Shown: positions 35,726-45,341, counted from the first letter of the stretch. The stretch is 64,000 nt of DNA from Moritella sp. F3 (GCF_015082335.1 NZ_BLRL01000015.1:51072-115071); one strand, 5' to 3'. Notes: a model not told the origin generated them from the sequence alone. A program made the numbers and translations.

Positions 35726-36442
35726 TTAATCGAACTTTGTAATTTCTAATTTGTTATTTATGCAATTTATCTGAGTTTGTTTATTTAAAAATTCAGTTTG
35801 TACTGCATCGCTTAAAATATAAGTGCCATTAATTGACAATAATTCTGGGTCTAATTTATTACAAAAAATATGTGCGCTATCATCACCTTTAGCACCCGCA
35901 ATCGCACGGCCACGTAACGCGCCATAAATATGGATAGAGCCATCAGCAATGACTTCAGCGCCGGCACTAATATTACCAAGAATAGTTAAAGATGCGTCCT
36001 GTGCATAAATTTGTTGGCCAGAACGTATCTGTCCTTTGTGCACTACAGTCTTTGTGACTGATTTTTCGACAATAACAGTCTGCACTTCAGGCTTAATTTG
36101 GGCCGCCGGTACCAGCTTAGTTACGCTATTTTTGGCCGTATTTGATATAACTGAAAGCCCAGCCTCACGCACTACTAATTTTTGCTCTGCCGTTTGACAA
36201 CCTTCAATACCAACTAGATTCATGCCGTTTTGCGTAATCACCTGCTGGATAGTCATAAAGTCGATGTCTTCAGCTAAGTTAGCAACATTCACAACAACCG
36301 GTGCAGATTTAAAGAATGCAGGCGCTTGGCCTACTTTATCGGCAATAAAGGTGTGAAGATTAGCCATTGCAGCATCATTTTCGATATGAATGACCGAAAG
36401 CGTAAAGCTAGTCCCTTTAAATTTGATTGACTGTTCTGCCAT
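35726..36442 (-). CDS. minC: Septum site-determining protein MinC
   Basis: Inhibitor of FtsZ polymerisation that is carried by MinD. The N-terminal FtsZ-inhibiting domain (about 1-105) is followed by an Ala/Val/Lys-rich linker and the C-terminal beta-helix domain from about 130 (GQIRSGQQIYAQDASLTILGNISAGAEVIADGSIHIYGALRGRAIAGAKGD). Length 238 is normal. ATG at 36442 follows AGGAAA. It is first in the minCDE operon and divergent from ycgL. Confidence 0.96.
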   Translation of the reverse strand: MAEQSIKFKGTSFTLSVIHIENDAAMANLHTFIADKVGQAPAFFKSAPVVVNVANLAEDIDFMTIQQVITQNGMNLVGIEGCQTAEQKLVVREAGLSVISNTAKNSVTKLVPAAQIKPEVQTVIVEKSVTKTVVHKGQIRSGQQIYAQDASLTILGNISAGAEVIADGSIHIYGALRGRAIAGAKGDDSAHIFCNKLDPELLSINGTYILSDAVQTEFLNKQTQINCINNKLEITKFD

Positions 36443-36570
36443 GAATATTTCCTGATTGCTTAGTTTTTATGCCTGTTTTAGTATTTATCGTTATAGCACT
36501 TAGATAAATCATTATGCCATGTTATATTTTACTCGTAAAATAGGCAAGTTTATAACTTAAGAGAAATGCA

Positions 36571-36849
36571 ATGCTTTGTTCAATATATAAAACAAATAAA
36601 AAAGAAGGGATGTATTTATTTATCTCCCGTCGAGACGATTTTAGCCAAGTACCTGAAACTTTAATGGGAATGTTCGGTCAACCTAAGTTAGTTGTCACCA
36701 TGAATTTAACAGAAACACGTACTTTAGCGTTTGCTGATTCAAAATTGGTGTTAGAAGACCTCACAACAAAAGGCTTCTATTTACAAATGCCACCACCGCC
36801 AGTAGATCACTTAGTTGAATACAAAACATGGCGTGATAGTAACAAATAA
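36571..36849 (+). CDS. ycgL: YcgL-domain protein
   Basis: A 92-residue YcgL-family protein of unknown function. The family pattern is clear: MLCSIYKTNKKEGMYLFI, VPETLMGMFGQP and GFYLQMPPPP near the C-terminus. It is often found beside minC in gammaproteobacteria, as here. It is likely to be cytoplasmic, with no membrane segment. It is 37 bp upstream of the lytic transglycosylase gene on the same strand. Confidence 0.93.
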   Translation: MLCSIYKTNKKEGMYLFISRRDDFSQVPETLMGMFGQPKLVVTMNLTETRTLAFADSKLVLEDLTTKGFYLQMPPPPVDHLVEYKTWRDSNK

Positions 36850-36886
36850 TCGCATTATTATTTAAATGTATTTATAAGGAGATAAA

Positions 36887-37849
36887 ATGAAATTAGCAGG
36901 ATTGGTATTATTTGCTTTAAGTACATCAGCTGTTTCAGCTAAACCGACATTTGATGAGTATTTATCTACCTTACGAACGGAATCCGAGACGCTAGGGTTG
37001 AGCTCGGAAACTCTCGATGATGCATTTGCCTCGATTAAATACCGCGAAAAGACCATTGTGCATGATAAAGCGCAGCCAGAACGTAAAAAAATCACCCTCG
37101 ATGCTTATATCCCAAGAGCTGTTCCCGAGTGGAAAATTGCTGTCGCTCGTAAGCATTATGACGAAAACATTGAGCTTTTGCAGCGTATAGGTAAAGACTT
37201 TGGTGTTCAGCCACGCTTTATTATCGCGTTGTGGGGGGTTGAAACTAACTTTGGCAATTACACTGGCAATTTCTCTACGTTATCGGCATTAGCGACACTT
37301 GCCTATGATGGTCGACGTGAAGCATTCTTTAAAAAGGAATTATTCGCGGCTTTAAAAATTATAGATGAAGGTCATATCACGACCGAAAATATGAAAGGTT
37401 CGTGGGCTGGCGCAATGGGTCAAGTACAATTCATGCCATCTTCATTTAATGCTTACGCCGTCGATTATAATAATGATGGTAAAAAGGATATTTGGAATAG
37501 TAGAGAAGACGCATTAGCATCTGCAGCGAATTATCTAAAACAAGCTAATTGGGATGATACCTATACTTGGGGCCGCCAAGTTAAACTACCTGCGAACTAC
37601 AATGCGGATATATCCGGATTGAAAGTAACCAAAAAATTAGCCGAGTGGCAAGATTTAGGGATTAGAACATTTGAAGGTAAATCTCTACCTAATGTCGATC
37701 TAGACGCATCACTTGTCATGCCGGATGGTGTGAAAGGACGCGTATACTTAGCGTATAACAACTATAAAAGTATTATGCGTTGGAACCGTTCAGATTATTT
37801 TGCTACATCAGTAGCGCATTTATCAGACGCAATAAAATTCAGGGATTGA
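36887..37849 (+). CDS. MltB-family lytic murein transglycosylase
   Basis: Secreted peptidoglycan lyase. The signal peptide is MKLAGLVLFALSTSAVSA; there is no lipobox, so it should be periplasmic rather than anchored. The SLT_2-type domain carries the catalytic glutamate E119 in ALWGVETNFGNYTG, then GSWAGAMGQVQFMPSSF and a calcium-site-like DYNNDGKKDIW. The C-terminal PG-binding domain found in some relatives is missing. Length 320. ATG at 36887 has AAGGAG upstream. Confidence 0.92.
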   Translation: MKLAGLVLFALSTSAVSAKPTFDEYLSTLRTESETLGLSSETLDDAFASIKYREKTIVHDKAQPERKKITLDAYIPRAVPEWKIAVARKHYDENIELLQRIGKDFGVQPRFIIALWGVETNFGNYTGNFSTLSALATLAYDGRREAFFKKELFAALKIIDEGHITTENMKGSWAGAMGQVQFMPSSFNAYAVDYNNDGKKDIWNSREDALASAANYLKQANWDDTYTWGRQVKLPANYNADISGLKVTKKLAEWQDLGIRTFEGKSLPNVDLDASLVMPDGVKGRVYLAYNNYKSIMRWNRSDYFATSVAHLSDAIKFRD

Positions 37850-37850
37850 A

Positions 37851-38522
37851 ATGATGGACACGCTTTATCAGCACCAAGCATTAAATAGCGAAAAATTAGC
37901 ACTGCCAGTTGGTAAAATTGTCTGCATTGGCCGTAATTATCTTGATCACATCCGTGAGCTTGGTAATGAGGTGCCAGAACAAGCTTTGCTGTTTATTAAA
38001 CCTGCAACATCACTCGTTGCACTAGATAAACCGCTGCAATTGCCTGCTGATTTAGGTGAATGCCATAACGAATTAGAAGTGGCGTTATTAATTAAGTCAC
38101 CTATAACCAAGGGCACACCAATCGTGCTTGCGGAATTAATTTGGGGTGTTGGCTTAGGACTCGACCTGACTTTACGTGATTTACAATCGTCGTTAAAGTC
38201 ACAAGGACATCCTTGGGAAAGAGCCAAAGCATTTGATAAAGCCTGCCCGATATCTCCCTTTGTACCGTTTGCTGAGTTTGATGAACTGAATAATATTAAC
38301 TTTACATTAACCGTGAATAAGCAGATTCGACAGCAAGGTTGTACTGCAAATATGATGCGCTCGATCGAGTCATTATTAATTGAAATTACATCATGCTTCA
38401 CCTTGCTACCTGGAGATATCGTGTTAACTGGTACGCCAGCGGGCGTCGGGGTGTTAAATTCGGGCGATAAGCTTGCATTAACACTAGCAAACCGTTATAA
38501 GTTCGACTGCAAGTTCATTTAG
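37851..38522 (+). CDS. ycgM: Fumarylacetoacetate hydrolase-family protein (YcgM-like)
   Basis: A 223-residue FAH-fold enzyme. Family motifs: KIVCIGRNYLDHIRELGN, the metal-binding glutamates in ECHNELEVALLI, DLTLRDLQSSLK and PGDIVLTGTPAGVGVLNSGD. E. coli YcgM-type proteins have acylpyruvase or oxaloacetate decarboxylase activity, but the substrate here is not proved. It starts 1 bp after the transglycosylase stop; a second ATG one codon later is possible. Confidence 0.9.
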   Translation: MMDTLYQHQALNSEKLALPVGKIVCIGRNYLDHIRELGNEVPEQALLFIKPATSLVALDKPLQLPADLGECHNELEVALLIKSPITKGTPIVLAELIWGVGLGLDLTLRDLQSSLKSQGHPWERAKAFDKACPISPFVPFAEFDELNNINFTLTVNKQIRQQGCTANMMRSIESLLIEITSCFTLLPGDIVLTGTPAGVGVLNSGDKLALTLANRYKFDCKFI

Positions 38523-38533
38523 AGATTAATTAC

Positions 38534-38968
38534 ATGGTTGAAAAATTTTGGCAGACTAAAACACTCGCTAAAATGACAGAAGCAGAGTGGGAATCACTCT
38601 GCGATGGATGTGGTAAGTGCTGTTTACATAAAATAATTGAAGATGAATCAGAAGAGATTCATTTTACCAATGTTGCTTGTGAGCTATTGAACACTAAAAC
38701 ATGTCGCTGTAAGAAATATGAAAAGCGATTTAAATACGTTTCAGATTGTTTTAAAGTCACACTTGATGACATTGAAGCATTTCACTGGTTACCAGAAACG
38801 TGTGCTTATAAGCGCCTTTTAGAAGGCAATGATATACCTGAGTGGCATCCATTACTGACAGGCAGCCAATCAGAGATGCATAAATTAGGGTATTCTATTC
38901 GTGGTAAAGCCGTTGCTGAATCACAAGCTGGTGATCTAGAAGACCATATTATAACGTTTAAATTATAA
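38534..38968 (+). CDS. ycgN: YcgN-family cysteine-cluster protein
   Basis: A 144-residue member of the YkgJ/YcgN zinc- or iron-chelating family. The cysteine cluster starts LCDGCGKCCLHK (C23, C26, C29, C30) and continues with NTKTCRCKKYEKR, DCFKV and PETCAYKRLL. The biochemical role is unknown. It is 11 bp after ycgM and the same neighbours occur in E. coli, so cotranscription is likely. Confidence 0.93.
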   Translation: MVEKFWQTKTLAKMTEAEWESLCDGCGKCCLHKIIEDESEEIHFTNVACELLNTKTCRCKKYEKRFKYVSDCFKVTLDDIEAFHWLPETCAYKRLLEGNDIPEWHPLLTGSQSEMHKLGYSIRGKAVAESQAGDLEDHIITFKL

Positions 38969-38983
38969 AATTTTGAGGCCCGT

Positions 38984-39226
38984 ATGTCTGAATCTGTCCA
39001 CGGTAGAGAAGTTGTAGCATTATTAGCAGCAAATCCTGCTGGTATGAGTGAAGTGGCGTTACTTGCATTAATTGAGCAAGCGTACCCACTTAATTTATTC
39101 CATACATGCAAAGTTAAAGGTATGGATAAAAACCAAATCTTAGTAAATATGATGACGAAAGGTCGTATTGTAGAGTCTGATGGTATTTTAACTGCTCAAA
39201 CAAGTTGTGGTTGTAAGAACAACTAA
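38984..39226 (+). CDS. yecH: YecH-family metal-binding protein
   Basis: An 80-residue YecH (DUF2492) protein. The pattern is VHGREVV at the start, FHTCKVKGM in the middle, and a Cys-rich end (TSCGCKNN), which suggests metal binding through the His and Cys residues. Its function is not known. It is 15 bp after ycgN with GAGG upstream, and it is the last gene of the ycgL-yecH group. Confidence 0.88.
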   Translation: MSESVHGREVVALLAANPAGMSEVALLALIEQAYPLNLFHTCKVKGMDKNQILVNMMTKGRIVESDGILTAQTSCGCKNN

Positions 39227-39258
39227 AATAAAAGGGACATGTGTTGTCCCTTTTATTT
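39226..39258. terminator. Terminator after yecH
   Basis: AAATAAAAGGGACA pairs perfectly with TGTCCCTTTTATTT around TGTGT. It starts at the last base of the yecH stop codon and could also act for radA from the other side. Confidence 0.85.
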
Positions 39259-39375
39259 AGCTTGCAACTTAGACCATCATGCAGTTTCAATTATACTGCT
39301 TAGACCGCGGACTTTAAATCTAACGCTTAGACAAACCTTCATCAAAGCATTAGATATAAATTGATTAGCAGGCCT

Positions 39376-40770
39376 TTAATTAAGCGCTTCTAACAGATCG
39401 CCAATTTTTTCAATTTGTATTATTTTAGCGCCATTTACTTCCATCGACTTGTGATAATTTGCCTTTGGAATATATATCACTTCAAAGCCATGTTTAATTG
39501 CTTCGTTTACACGTGGTACGCCACCATTAATCGGTCTTACTTCACCACTTAGCGATATTTCTCCCATAAAACAGTGTTTACGGGACATTTCCTTATCATT
39601 AAGCGAACTAATAAGTGATGCTGCGATGGCTAAATCAGCGCTGGTATCAGTTTCGGGTAATTTTAAACCGCCCACTAAGTTAACGTAGACGTCATGAAAT
39701 AGCTTAATGCGTCCGTGTTTGCGTAATACCGCGGTGATCATTTTCAGACGATTAAAGCTCAGACCAATACTCACACGCTGTTGATTTTCAGCTTCACATT
39801 CTGACACTAAGCACTGCACTTCGAGTAGTAAGTTGCGATTACCATCGCGGATACAGGTAATCGCAGAACCGGCAACGTTCTCGTCAGCGCCTGATAGGAA
39901 CAATTTACTTGGGTTATCAACTGACAACATACCTTTACTGTGCATCTGGAAGATACCAACTTGGTCTACGTCACCAAAACGGTTTTTACTGGCACGGATA
40001 GTACGAATAATACTGTCGTTAACTTCAATGTGGAGCAGGGTGTCGACAATGTGCTCTAAGGTTTTAGGACCTGCGAGATCACTTCCTTTCGTCACGTGAC
40101 CGATAATAATTAAGGTGATGCCGTGTTGTTTGGAAAATCGGCTTAGTTCCTGCGCACAACCTTTTACTTGGCTAACAGAGCCGGCACTGCCGTTACAATG
40201 TTCGCTTTCAAGTGCTTGGATTGAGTCAATAATAAGAAATTTAACTTTTGCCTCAAGCGCACGCTCCATGATATTTGAAACGATGTACTCTGACATGAGC
40301 AGTAAGTTATCTTCAATGAAATCGATTTTCAAGCGTTCAATTGCGCGACTTTTGAATTGCTCAAGGCTTTCTTCGGCTGTGCAATACATAGAAACCATTT
40401 GTTTACTTAAGTTTGCGCACAATTGAGTTAGTATCGTGGTTTTACCTGCACCAGGATCACCGGAGATAAGCACGATTGAGCCTACGGTAAGGCCATTACC
40501 GAGCACGCGGTCTAATTCACCTATCTGAGTATCAATCTTGTTTAATTCAACATGCGATACTTCAGACATCTTTTTAACGGTGTTACCGAGTGTTCCGGCG
40601 TAACCACCTTGGGATGCAATCATGCGCTGCTGACTTGGCAGACTGGCTTCTTTAAATTCAGCTAGGGTGTTCCAGGCTTTGCAGGCATTGCATTGTCCTT
40701 GCCAGCGCGGGAAATTAGCGCCACATTCAGAACAGAGGAAACTTACTTTAGTTTTAGGTGTTTTAGCCAT
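39376..40770 (-). CDS. radA: DNA repair protein RadA/Sms
   Basis: RecA-like branch-migration ATPase that helps process recombination intermediates. The N-terminal zinc finger is C13, C16, C27, C30 (FLCSECGANFPRWQGQCNAC). The P-loop is SGDPGAGKTTILTQL, the RadA-specific motif is KNRFGDVDQVGIF, and the last third is the Lon-like domain (ADLAIAASLISS...FMGEISLSGEVRPINGG). Length 464 is normal. Confidence 0.97.
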   Translation of the reverse strand: MAKTPKTKVSFLCSECGANFPRWQGQCNACKAWNTLAEFKEASLPSQQRMIASQGGYAGTLGNTVKKMSEVSHVELNKIDTQIGELDRVLGNGLTVGSIVLISGDPGAGKTTILTQLCANLSKQMVSMYCTAEESLEQFKSRAIERLKIDFIEDNLLLMSEYIVSNIMERALEAKVKFLIIDSIQALESEHCNGSAGSVSQVKGCAQELSRFSKQHGITLIIIGHVTKGSDLAGPKTLEHIVDTLLHIEVNDSIIRTIRASKNRFGDVDQVGIFQMHSKGMLSVDNPSKLFLSGADENVAGSAITCIRDGNRNLLLEVQCLVSECEAENQQRVSIGLSFNRLKMITAVLRKHGRIKLFHDVYVNLVGGLKLPETDTSADLAIAASLISSLNDKEMSRKHCFMGEISLSGEVRPINGGVPRVNEAIKHGFEVIYIPKANYHKSMEVNGAKIIQIEKIGDLLEALN

Positions 40771-40866
40771 GATTTCGCTATCAATTTAACTATAAAAAAT
40801 ACTCATGCGATAATGATAGCATGAGTACATGGATGTATATACAGTTATTAAGGGAAGCTGATTACA

Positions 40867-42093
40867 TTACAAACTTTTCTTTGCTGGTAATACAGCATTG
40901 GCTAAAATCATGCCCGCAAGGATTGCAATGAAGATCATAAAGACAAAGCCACTGTCATTGATGTTATTTATTATTTCATGACCTGATATATACGTGTTTA
41001 AGTCCATGTAGGTACGGCTACCAGGGACTAGTAAGACGATCCCTTGGATTAACACAATTGATGCAGGTCTGTTTTTAATAATGGCATAAATATTACTGAA
41101 AAGGCCTACGGCAAATGAGCCGACGAAGGTGCCTAATGTAAAGCCTAAATATTGTGCTGCAAAGGTACTGATTACATACGCGATCAAACCAGCTGCGATT
41201 CCCCAAAGCATATCTGATTTATGCACATTAAAGGCGACGACCAGACCAGTTGATAGTGCTGCTACCGCAATATAGTTTTTCCAATCAGGTAGCGCATAGC
41301 TCATATCTAATACTTGCAGATCGATAGTCCATATAAGATTACCAAGTGTAATACCAAGTAACGCACCGAAATACAATTTGAATAGCAGCATGGTCGCATC
41401 AACAAGTTTTGATGTACCTGATACGAGATCTTTATTGACGATTTCACTTAAGGCTACCGTGATGGCCAGACCTGGAATGAAGATAATGACAGATGATAAG
41501 ATCACAAACGGTACGTTGATAGTGATGCCGAGACTGGCCACGAAGCATGCCAGTATCGCTGAGATAAATGGGGCGAAAAACTCAACGATGGATCCTAATC
41601 GCTGAGAATGAGCCGATAATTTGTATAAAATAAACACCAAGAATGAGAACAGGAACGAGCTAATTATATCTAAACTTGATGAGGATAATAGCATTGCAAA
41701 TGCACCACCAGTAACACACCAACCTAGTGCTTCAGTTTTAACACCATAAAAACTAGGCTGTTGTTTGGCTTCGATTAGTAGATCCATTGCTTGGTCTAGC
41801 GTGACTTGTGAGTCAACTACCTTTTCAACAATTTCATCGATTCGCGCCAGTTTACCGAGATCATTACCAGAAGGTTGGACTCGGACAATATGTGTGTGTT
41901 GCTCATCAGGATTACTTGAAAAAATGAACGTAAAAGCAGTCGGAGTCACCAGGAAACTAGCTTCAATATTCCAGAATTTAGCCAAATTTATTAGATGATT
42001 TTCAATTCGGTAACTTGTTGCACCGCAACGATGTAACGCAAGTCCTAGCTTAATAATAAAGTTTATTTGCAGTTTATGGGTTTGGCTTGGCAT
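40867..42093 (-). CDS. ThrE-type threonine/serine exporter family protein
   Basis: A 408-residue membrane protein in which the ThrE N-terminal domain (DUF1212: GLALHRCGATSYRIENHLINLA, residues 15-36, then a cytosolic part) and the YjjB/ThrE_2-type C-terminal half are fused. In E. coli the same halves are the separate proteins YjjP and YjjB, which export succinate; in Corynebacterium ThrE exports threonine and serine. About ten hydrophobic helices are visible. The substrate is not known. It stands alone between radA and the phasin gene. Confidence 0.88.
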   Translation of the reverse strand: MPSQTHKLQINFIIKLGLALHRCGATSYRIENHLINLAKFWNIEASFLVTPTAFTFIFSSNPDEQHTHIVRVQPSGNDLGKLARIDEIVEKVVDSQVTLDQAMDLLIEAKQQPSFYGVKTEALGWCVTGGAFAMLLSSSSLDIISSFLFSFLVFILYKLSAHSQRLGSIVEFFAPFISAILACFVASLGITINVPFVILSSVIIFIPGLAITVALSEIVNKDLVSGTSKLVDATMLLFKLYFGALLGITLGNLIWTIDLQVLDMSYALPDWKNYIAVAALSTGLVVAFNVHKSDMLWGIAAGLIAYVISTFAAQYLGFTLGTFVGSFAVGLFSNIYAIIKNRPASIVLIQGIVLLVPGSRTYMDLNTYISGHEIINNINDSGFVFMIFIAILAGMILANAVLPAKKSL

Positions 42094-42337
42094 AGTTAAA
42101 TTCTGGAAAGTACAAAAGGATGCTTATTTTAGTGCTATTTAAGTTAATTTGTTAGCAAAAATGTTGATTTTTTTGCATTTAATTGAAATTTATTATCGTT
42201 ATGTTTGTCACAGACTAGATTTAAGGTTGAGAGCTCGCGTAAGTATCTAAAACTTTGGAATGTATCTTCTAATTTACCTCGATAATATATGAGCTATAAA
42301 ATTTATATTGTATTAGTGGCTTCAAAAAGGGTTATTT

Positions 42338-43054
42338 ATGTCTAAAGTAATTACTGCAGCAAAACAAGTATGGTCTGCTAAAGATCAAATTACACGTAAC
42401 ATTTGGTTAGCTGGTCTAGGTGCCTATGATAAAGGTTATGAATCTGCATCGAACACTGTGACAAAAAGCCAATCAATCTTTGATGAACTTGTTGAACGAG
42501 GCCGCAAATTAGAAGACGAGACTACGCTGACATTCTCGACTCAGAAAGATAAATTAGCATCAGCAAGCCAGAATGCAACAGATGCATTACAGGGTAAAGT
42601 ACAAAGTGCTGTAACAAGCTTAACGCATATTGATGCGAATGCATTTGATAATATCATTGATAAAATCGAGCAAATTGAACTTGCATTGGCTGACGCTAAA
42701 CAACAGCCAACAGATATTGCTACGGAAGTAGAGGCTGTACAAGAAGTAATAGTTGAAGTTGCTGTGACAGAAAAAGTGACAGCCGTTGCAGCTGAAGTAA
42801 CGTCTGTAGTAGAGAATGTTGCTGAAGTAGTATCTGAGGCAGTAAAGCAAGCTGCACCAGTTGTTGAAAAGGCTGCTGATGTTGTAACTCAAGTAACACC
42901 TGTTGTAGAAAACGTGACAAATACAGTTAAAGCTGTGGCTAAACCAGTTGTGATTGAAGCTACAGAAGTAGCTGAAAAAATCGCTGCTGTTAAGCCCGCG
43001 ACTAAAAAAGTATCAAATCGCCGCGTAAAAAAAACAGTAGCAAAGAAAAAATAA
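42338..43054 (+). CDS. Phasin-like protein with Ala/Val-rich and Lys-rich tail
   Basis: The first about 110 residues fit the phasin family that coats polyhydroxyalkanoate granules: ITRNIWLAGLGAYDKGYESA followed by a helical region with ERGRKLEDE. From about residue 115 it becomes a low-complexity Val/Ala/Glu repeat (VVEKAADVVTQVTPVVENV), ending in a basic KKVSNRRVKKTVAKKK tail, like the DNA-binding tail of Pseudomonas PhaF. No PHA synthase gene is in the window, so granule binding is inference. ATG at 42338 is preceded by AAGGGTT. Confidence 0.78.
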   Translation: MSKVITAAKQVWSAKDQITRNIWLAGLGAYDKGYESASNTVTKSQSIFDELVERGRKLEDETTLTFSTQKDKLASASQNATDALQGKVQSAVTSLTHIDANAFDNIIDKIEQIELALADAKQQPTDIATEVEAVQEVIVEVAVTEKVTAVAAEVTSVVENVAEVVSEAVKQAAPVVEKAADVVTQVTPVVENVTNTVKAVAKPVVIEATEVAEKIAAVKPATKKVSNRRVKKTVAKKK

Positions 43055-43088
43055 TATAAGCAACTGTAATATAGGCATAGTAGTATAA

Positions 43089-43133
43089 ATAAACAGATTG
43101 TGGTGGTCATTAGAATTGTCACAATCTGTTTAT
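43089..43133. terminator. Inverted repeat after the phasin gene
   Basis: ATAAACAGATTGTG (43089-43102) and its perfect complement (43120-43133) flank a 17-nt loop, 35 bp after the stop codon. It has no clear T-run, so terminator strength is uncertain. Confidence 0.55.
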
Positions 43134-43415
43134 GATTTTAATCACTTCAATTCATCACAGTTATCCGCAATTAAATAACTTCCAGTGCGTCATTTATTAT
43201 TTATTGGTTTTAACATTTACTCCCTAGAACAATTCCAATTCCCCCAGATTAGAACTCTTAGTATGAGCTGATTTGTTGTTTATAATCATCTTAGTAGCTA
43301 ATTTAAAATACGTATCACATTACACAAATTAATCGACTTAAACACTCATTTCACCGTGCCTCATAGACACAAAAATGATAAGGTTAATGCATGTATTATA
43401 ATAAAGAGAAGTTAA
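43134..43415. other. Noncoding region between the phasin-like gene and cobB
   Basis: Together with the hairpin before it this makes a gap of 361 bp. It is AT-rich, has no plausible ORF and no repeat that I can see. It should contain the cobB promoter, but I cannot name its elements. Confidence 0.5.
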
Positions 43416-44141
43416 ATGTTTGACACCTATAACAACATAGTCATCCTCACTGGTTCTGGTATTTCAGCTGAGTCGGGTATTGAGACATTCCGTGCAAGTG
43501 ATGGTTTATGGGCTAAACATCATATTGATGATATAGCAACTCTAGATGGTTATCGTAGAGATCCTGAGTTAGTTTATAGTTTTTATAATCAACGATTTAA
43601 CCAATTATCTTTACCAAGTATTCAGCCGAATGATGCGCATGCCGCACTCGCTGAATTACAAAAGAATTATACCGGTAGTGTCACGATCGTTACCCAGAAT
43701 ATCGATAATCTGCATGAACGTGGTGGTTCTAGCAGTATCATTCATATGCATGGTGAGCTAGCTAAAGCACGCTGCGAAAAAACTCAGAAATTGTACCCGT
43801 ATAAGCTATTAAGTAAGACATTGAAATGCCCATGCTGTAAAGAGCAAGGCAACCTGCGTCCGCATGTAGTGTGGTTTAACGAAATGCCTCTCTTTATGGA
43901 TGATATCTATAAAGCATTAAGTGAAGCTGATCTGTTCATTGCCATTGGTACATCAGGATCTGTCTATCCTGCAGCTGACTTCGTTAATGAAGCGAATAAA
44001 GCATGCGCTCACACGATAGAAATCAATCTCGATGCAACTCATATCTCAGATAATTTTAAAGAACACCGTGTCGGCAAAGCGACCGAAGAGGTAAGAGAAT
44101 TGGTTGAAGAGTTAATGGCTCGCGATAAACAGTTTTTCTAA
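43416..44141 (+). CDS. cobB: NAD-dependent protein deacylase (sirtuin) CobB
   Basis: Cytosolic sirtuin that removes acetyl or succinyl groups from lysines. GSGISAESGIETFR (13-26) and QNIDNLHERGG are the NAD-binding motifs, HMHGEL holds the catalytic His, and a shortened zinc region (ARCEKTQ...KCPCCKE) matches E. coli CobB. The Tyr-x-x-Arg pair in FYNQR marks class III sirtuins with desuccinylase activity. Length 241. It is monocistronic, with a strong terminator. Confidence 0.95.
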   Translation: MFDTYNNIVILTGSGISAESGIETFRASDGLWAKHHIDDIATLDGYRRDPELVYSFYNQRFNQLSLPSIQPNDAHAALAELQKNYTGSVTIVTQNIDNLHERGGSSSIIHMHGELAKARCEKTQKLYPYKLLSKTLKCPCCKEQGNLRPHVVWFNEMPLFMDDIYKALSEADLFIAIGTSGSVYPAADFVNEANKACAHTIEINLDATHISDNFKEHRVGKATEEVRELVEELMARDKQFF

Positions 44142-44165
44142 AAAGTATGCTTTATTAGTTTGATC

Positions 44166-44194
44166 AAAAAAGGTGCATTGAATGCACCTTTTTT
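44166..44194. terminator. Bidirectional terminator between cobB and potD
   Basis: AAAAAAGGTGCAT pairs with ATGCACCTTTTTT around a very short loop. T-runs occur on both strands, and it lies between convergent genes. Confidence 0.88.
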
Positions 44195-44239
44195 ATTATC
44201 TAAACTGTTTTTAACAAAAGGTTGTACAGAAAAAGCCTG

Positions 44240-45274
44240 TTACATGTTTTGTGCTTTGAGTTTTTCGAAGTAACGTTCATAGATGATGTTCGCTTCACCG
44301 ACATCTGAATGGAATTCACCGTTAGCAATTGTTTCAGCATCAGGGAATACTATTTTGTTGTCAGTAAACGTCTTCGGTAACAGTTTTTTAGCAGCTCGGT
44401 TAGGTGTTGGGTAACCAATCTCTAATGCGACTTCAGCGGCCACTTCTGGACGTAGTAAGAAGTCGATGAGCTTATGCACTGCATCTACATTTTTAGCGTT
44501 TTTAGGAATTGCTAAGCTGTCCATCCAGAACACGGCACCTTCTTTAGGGTAGACCATCGTAATGTCGCTGTCTTCTTGCTGTGCCATGTAGGTACTGCCG
44601 TTCCAGATCATACCAAACTCTACTTCACCTGCAATATATGGGTTAGCCGGCGTGTCAGAGTTAAATACCAATACATTAGGCATCAACTTCTTTAGTAACT
44701 CATACGCCTGGGCTAATTCAGCTGGATCTTGAGTATTTGCTGAATGTCCTTGGATCTTGAGTGCCATGTGGAAGATCTCACGAGCGTCATCCGTTAATAA
44801 TAACTGAGCTTCCCACTTTGGATCCCATAAATCAGTCCAGCTTGTGATAGAGGCTAGTTCAATATCGGAAGTGTTCACACCAATACCTGTCGCGCCCCAG
44901 ATATATGGGATGCTGTAACGGTTACCTAAATCATATTCTTTGTTTAACAAAGCAGGGTCTAAGTTTGCGTAGTTGGTTAATTTTTTATGATCAATTTCTT
45001 GAAGCATGCCTTCTTTTGTCATTTTACTAATGAAGTAAGTTGAAGGTACAACCAAGTCATAACCATTTTTATCGTATGTTTTTAATTTAGCATACATAGA
45101 TTCATTGGATTCGTAAGTCGAATAAACAACCTTAATACCCGTTTCTTCAGTAAATCGAGATAATAGACCGGGTGGGATATATTCAGACCAGTTATAAAAA
45201 TTAATTGTTGTTGCGTAAGCAGAGCTACTAAAAAGTAGGGCAGCTGCAAAACATTTTACTGATGTTTTAAACAT
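44240..45274 (-). CDS. potD: Spermidine/putrescine ABC transporter substrate-binding protein
   Basis: Periplasmic binding protein for polyamines. The signal peptide is MFKTSVKCFAAALLFSSSAYA, followed by TTINFYNWSEYIPPGLLSRFTEETGIKVVYSTYESNE, typical of PotD/PotF. Later segments DLVVPSTYFISKM and IPYIWGATGIGVN also match. I start at ATG 45274; the frame is open upstream but the extension lacks a signal and has no ribosome site. It is 67 bp after potC, last in potABCD. Confidence 0.95.
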   Translation of the reverse strand: MFKTSVKCFAAALLFSSSAYATTINFYNWSEYIPPGLLSRFTEETGIKVVYSTYESNESMYAKLKTYDKNGYDLVVPSTYFISKMTKEGMLQEIDHKKLTNYANLDPALLNKEYDLGNRYSIPYIWGATGIGVNTSDIELASITSWTDLWDPKWEAQLLLTDDAREIFHMALKIQGHSANTQDPAELAQAYELLKKLMPNVLVFNSDTPANPYIAGEVEFGMIWNGSTYMAQQEDSDITMVYPKEGAVFWMDSLAIPKNAKNVDAVHKLIDFLLRPEVAAEVALEIGYPTPNRAAKKLLPKTFTDNKIVFPDAETIANGEFHSDVGEANIIYERYFEKLKAQNM

Positions 45275-45341
45275 TTCATTCTTCTTTTGTTTAAGTGTAA
45301 AAATCACAGTACGAGACTGCATAATCGATGATAGAGAGTGA

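Noticed and set aside
37946..38401. 151-codon frame antisense to ycgM
   Set aside because: It lies wholly inside a well-supported gene, and its protein has no recognisable pattern.
42620..42920. Open frames opposite the phasin-like gene, rich in Leu/Gln or Tyr/Asn
   Set aside because: They are mirror images of the low-complexity GTT/GCT/GAA codon repeats of the plus-strand gene, with no ribosome site.
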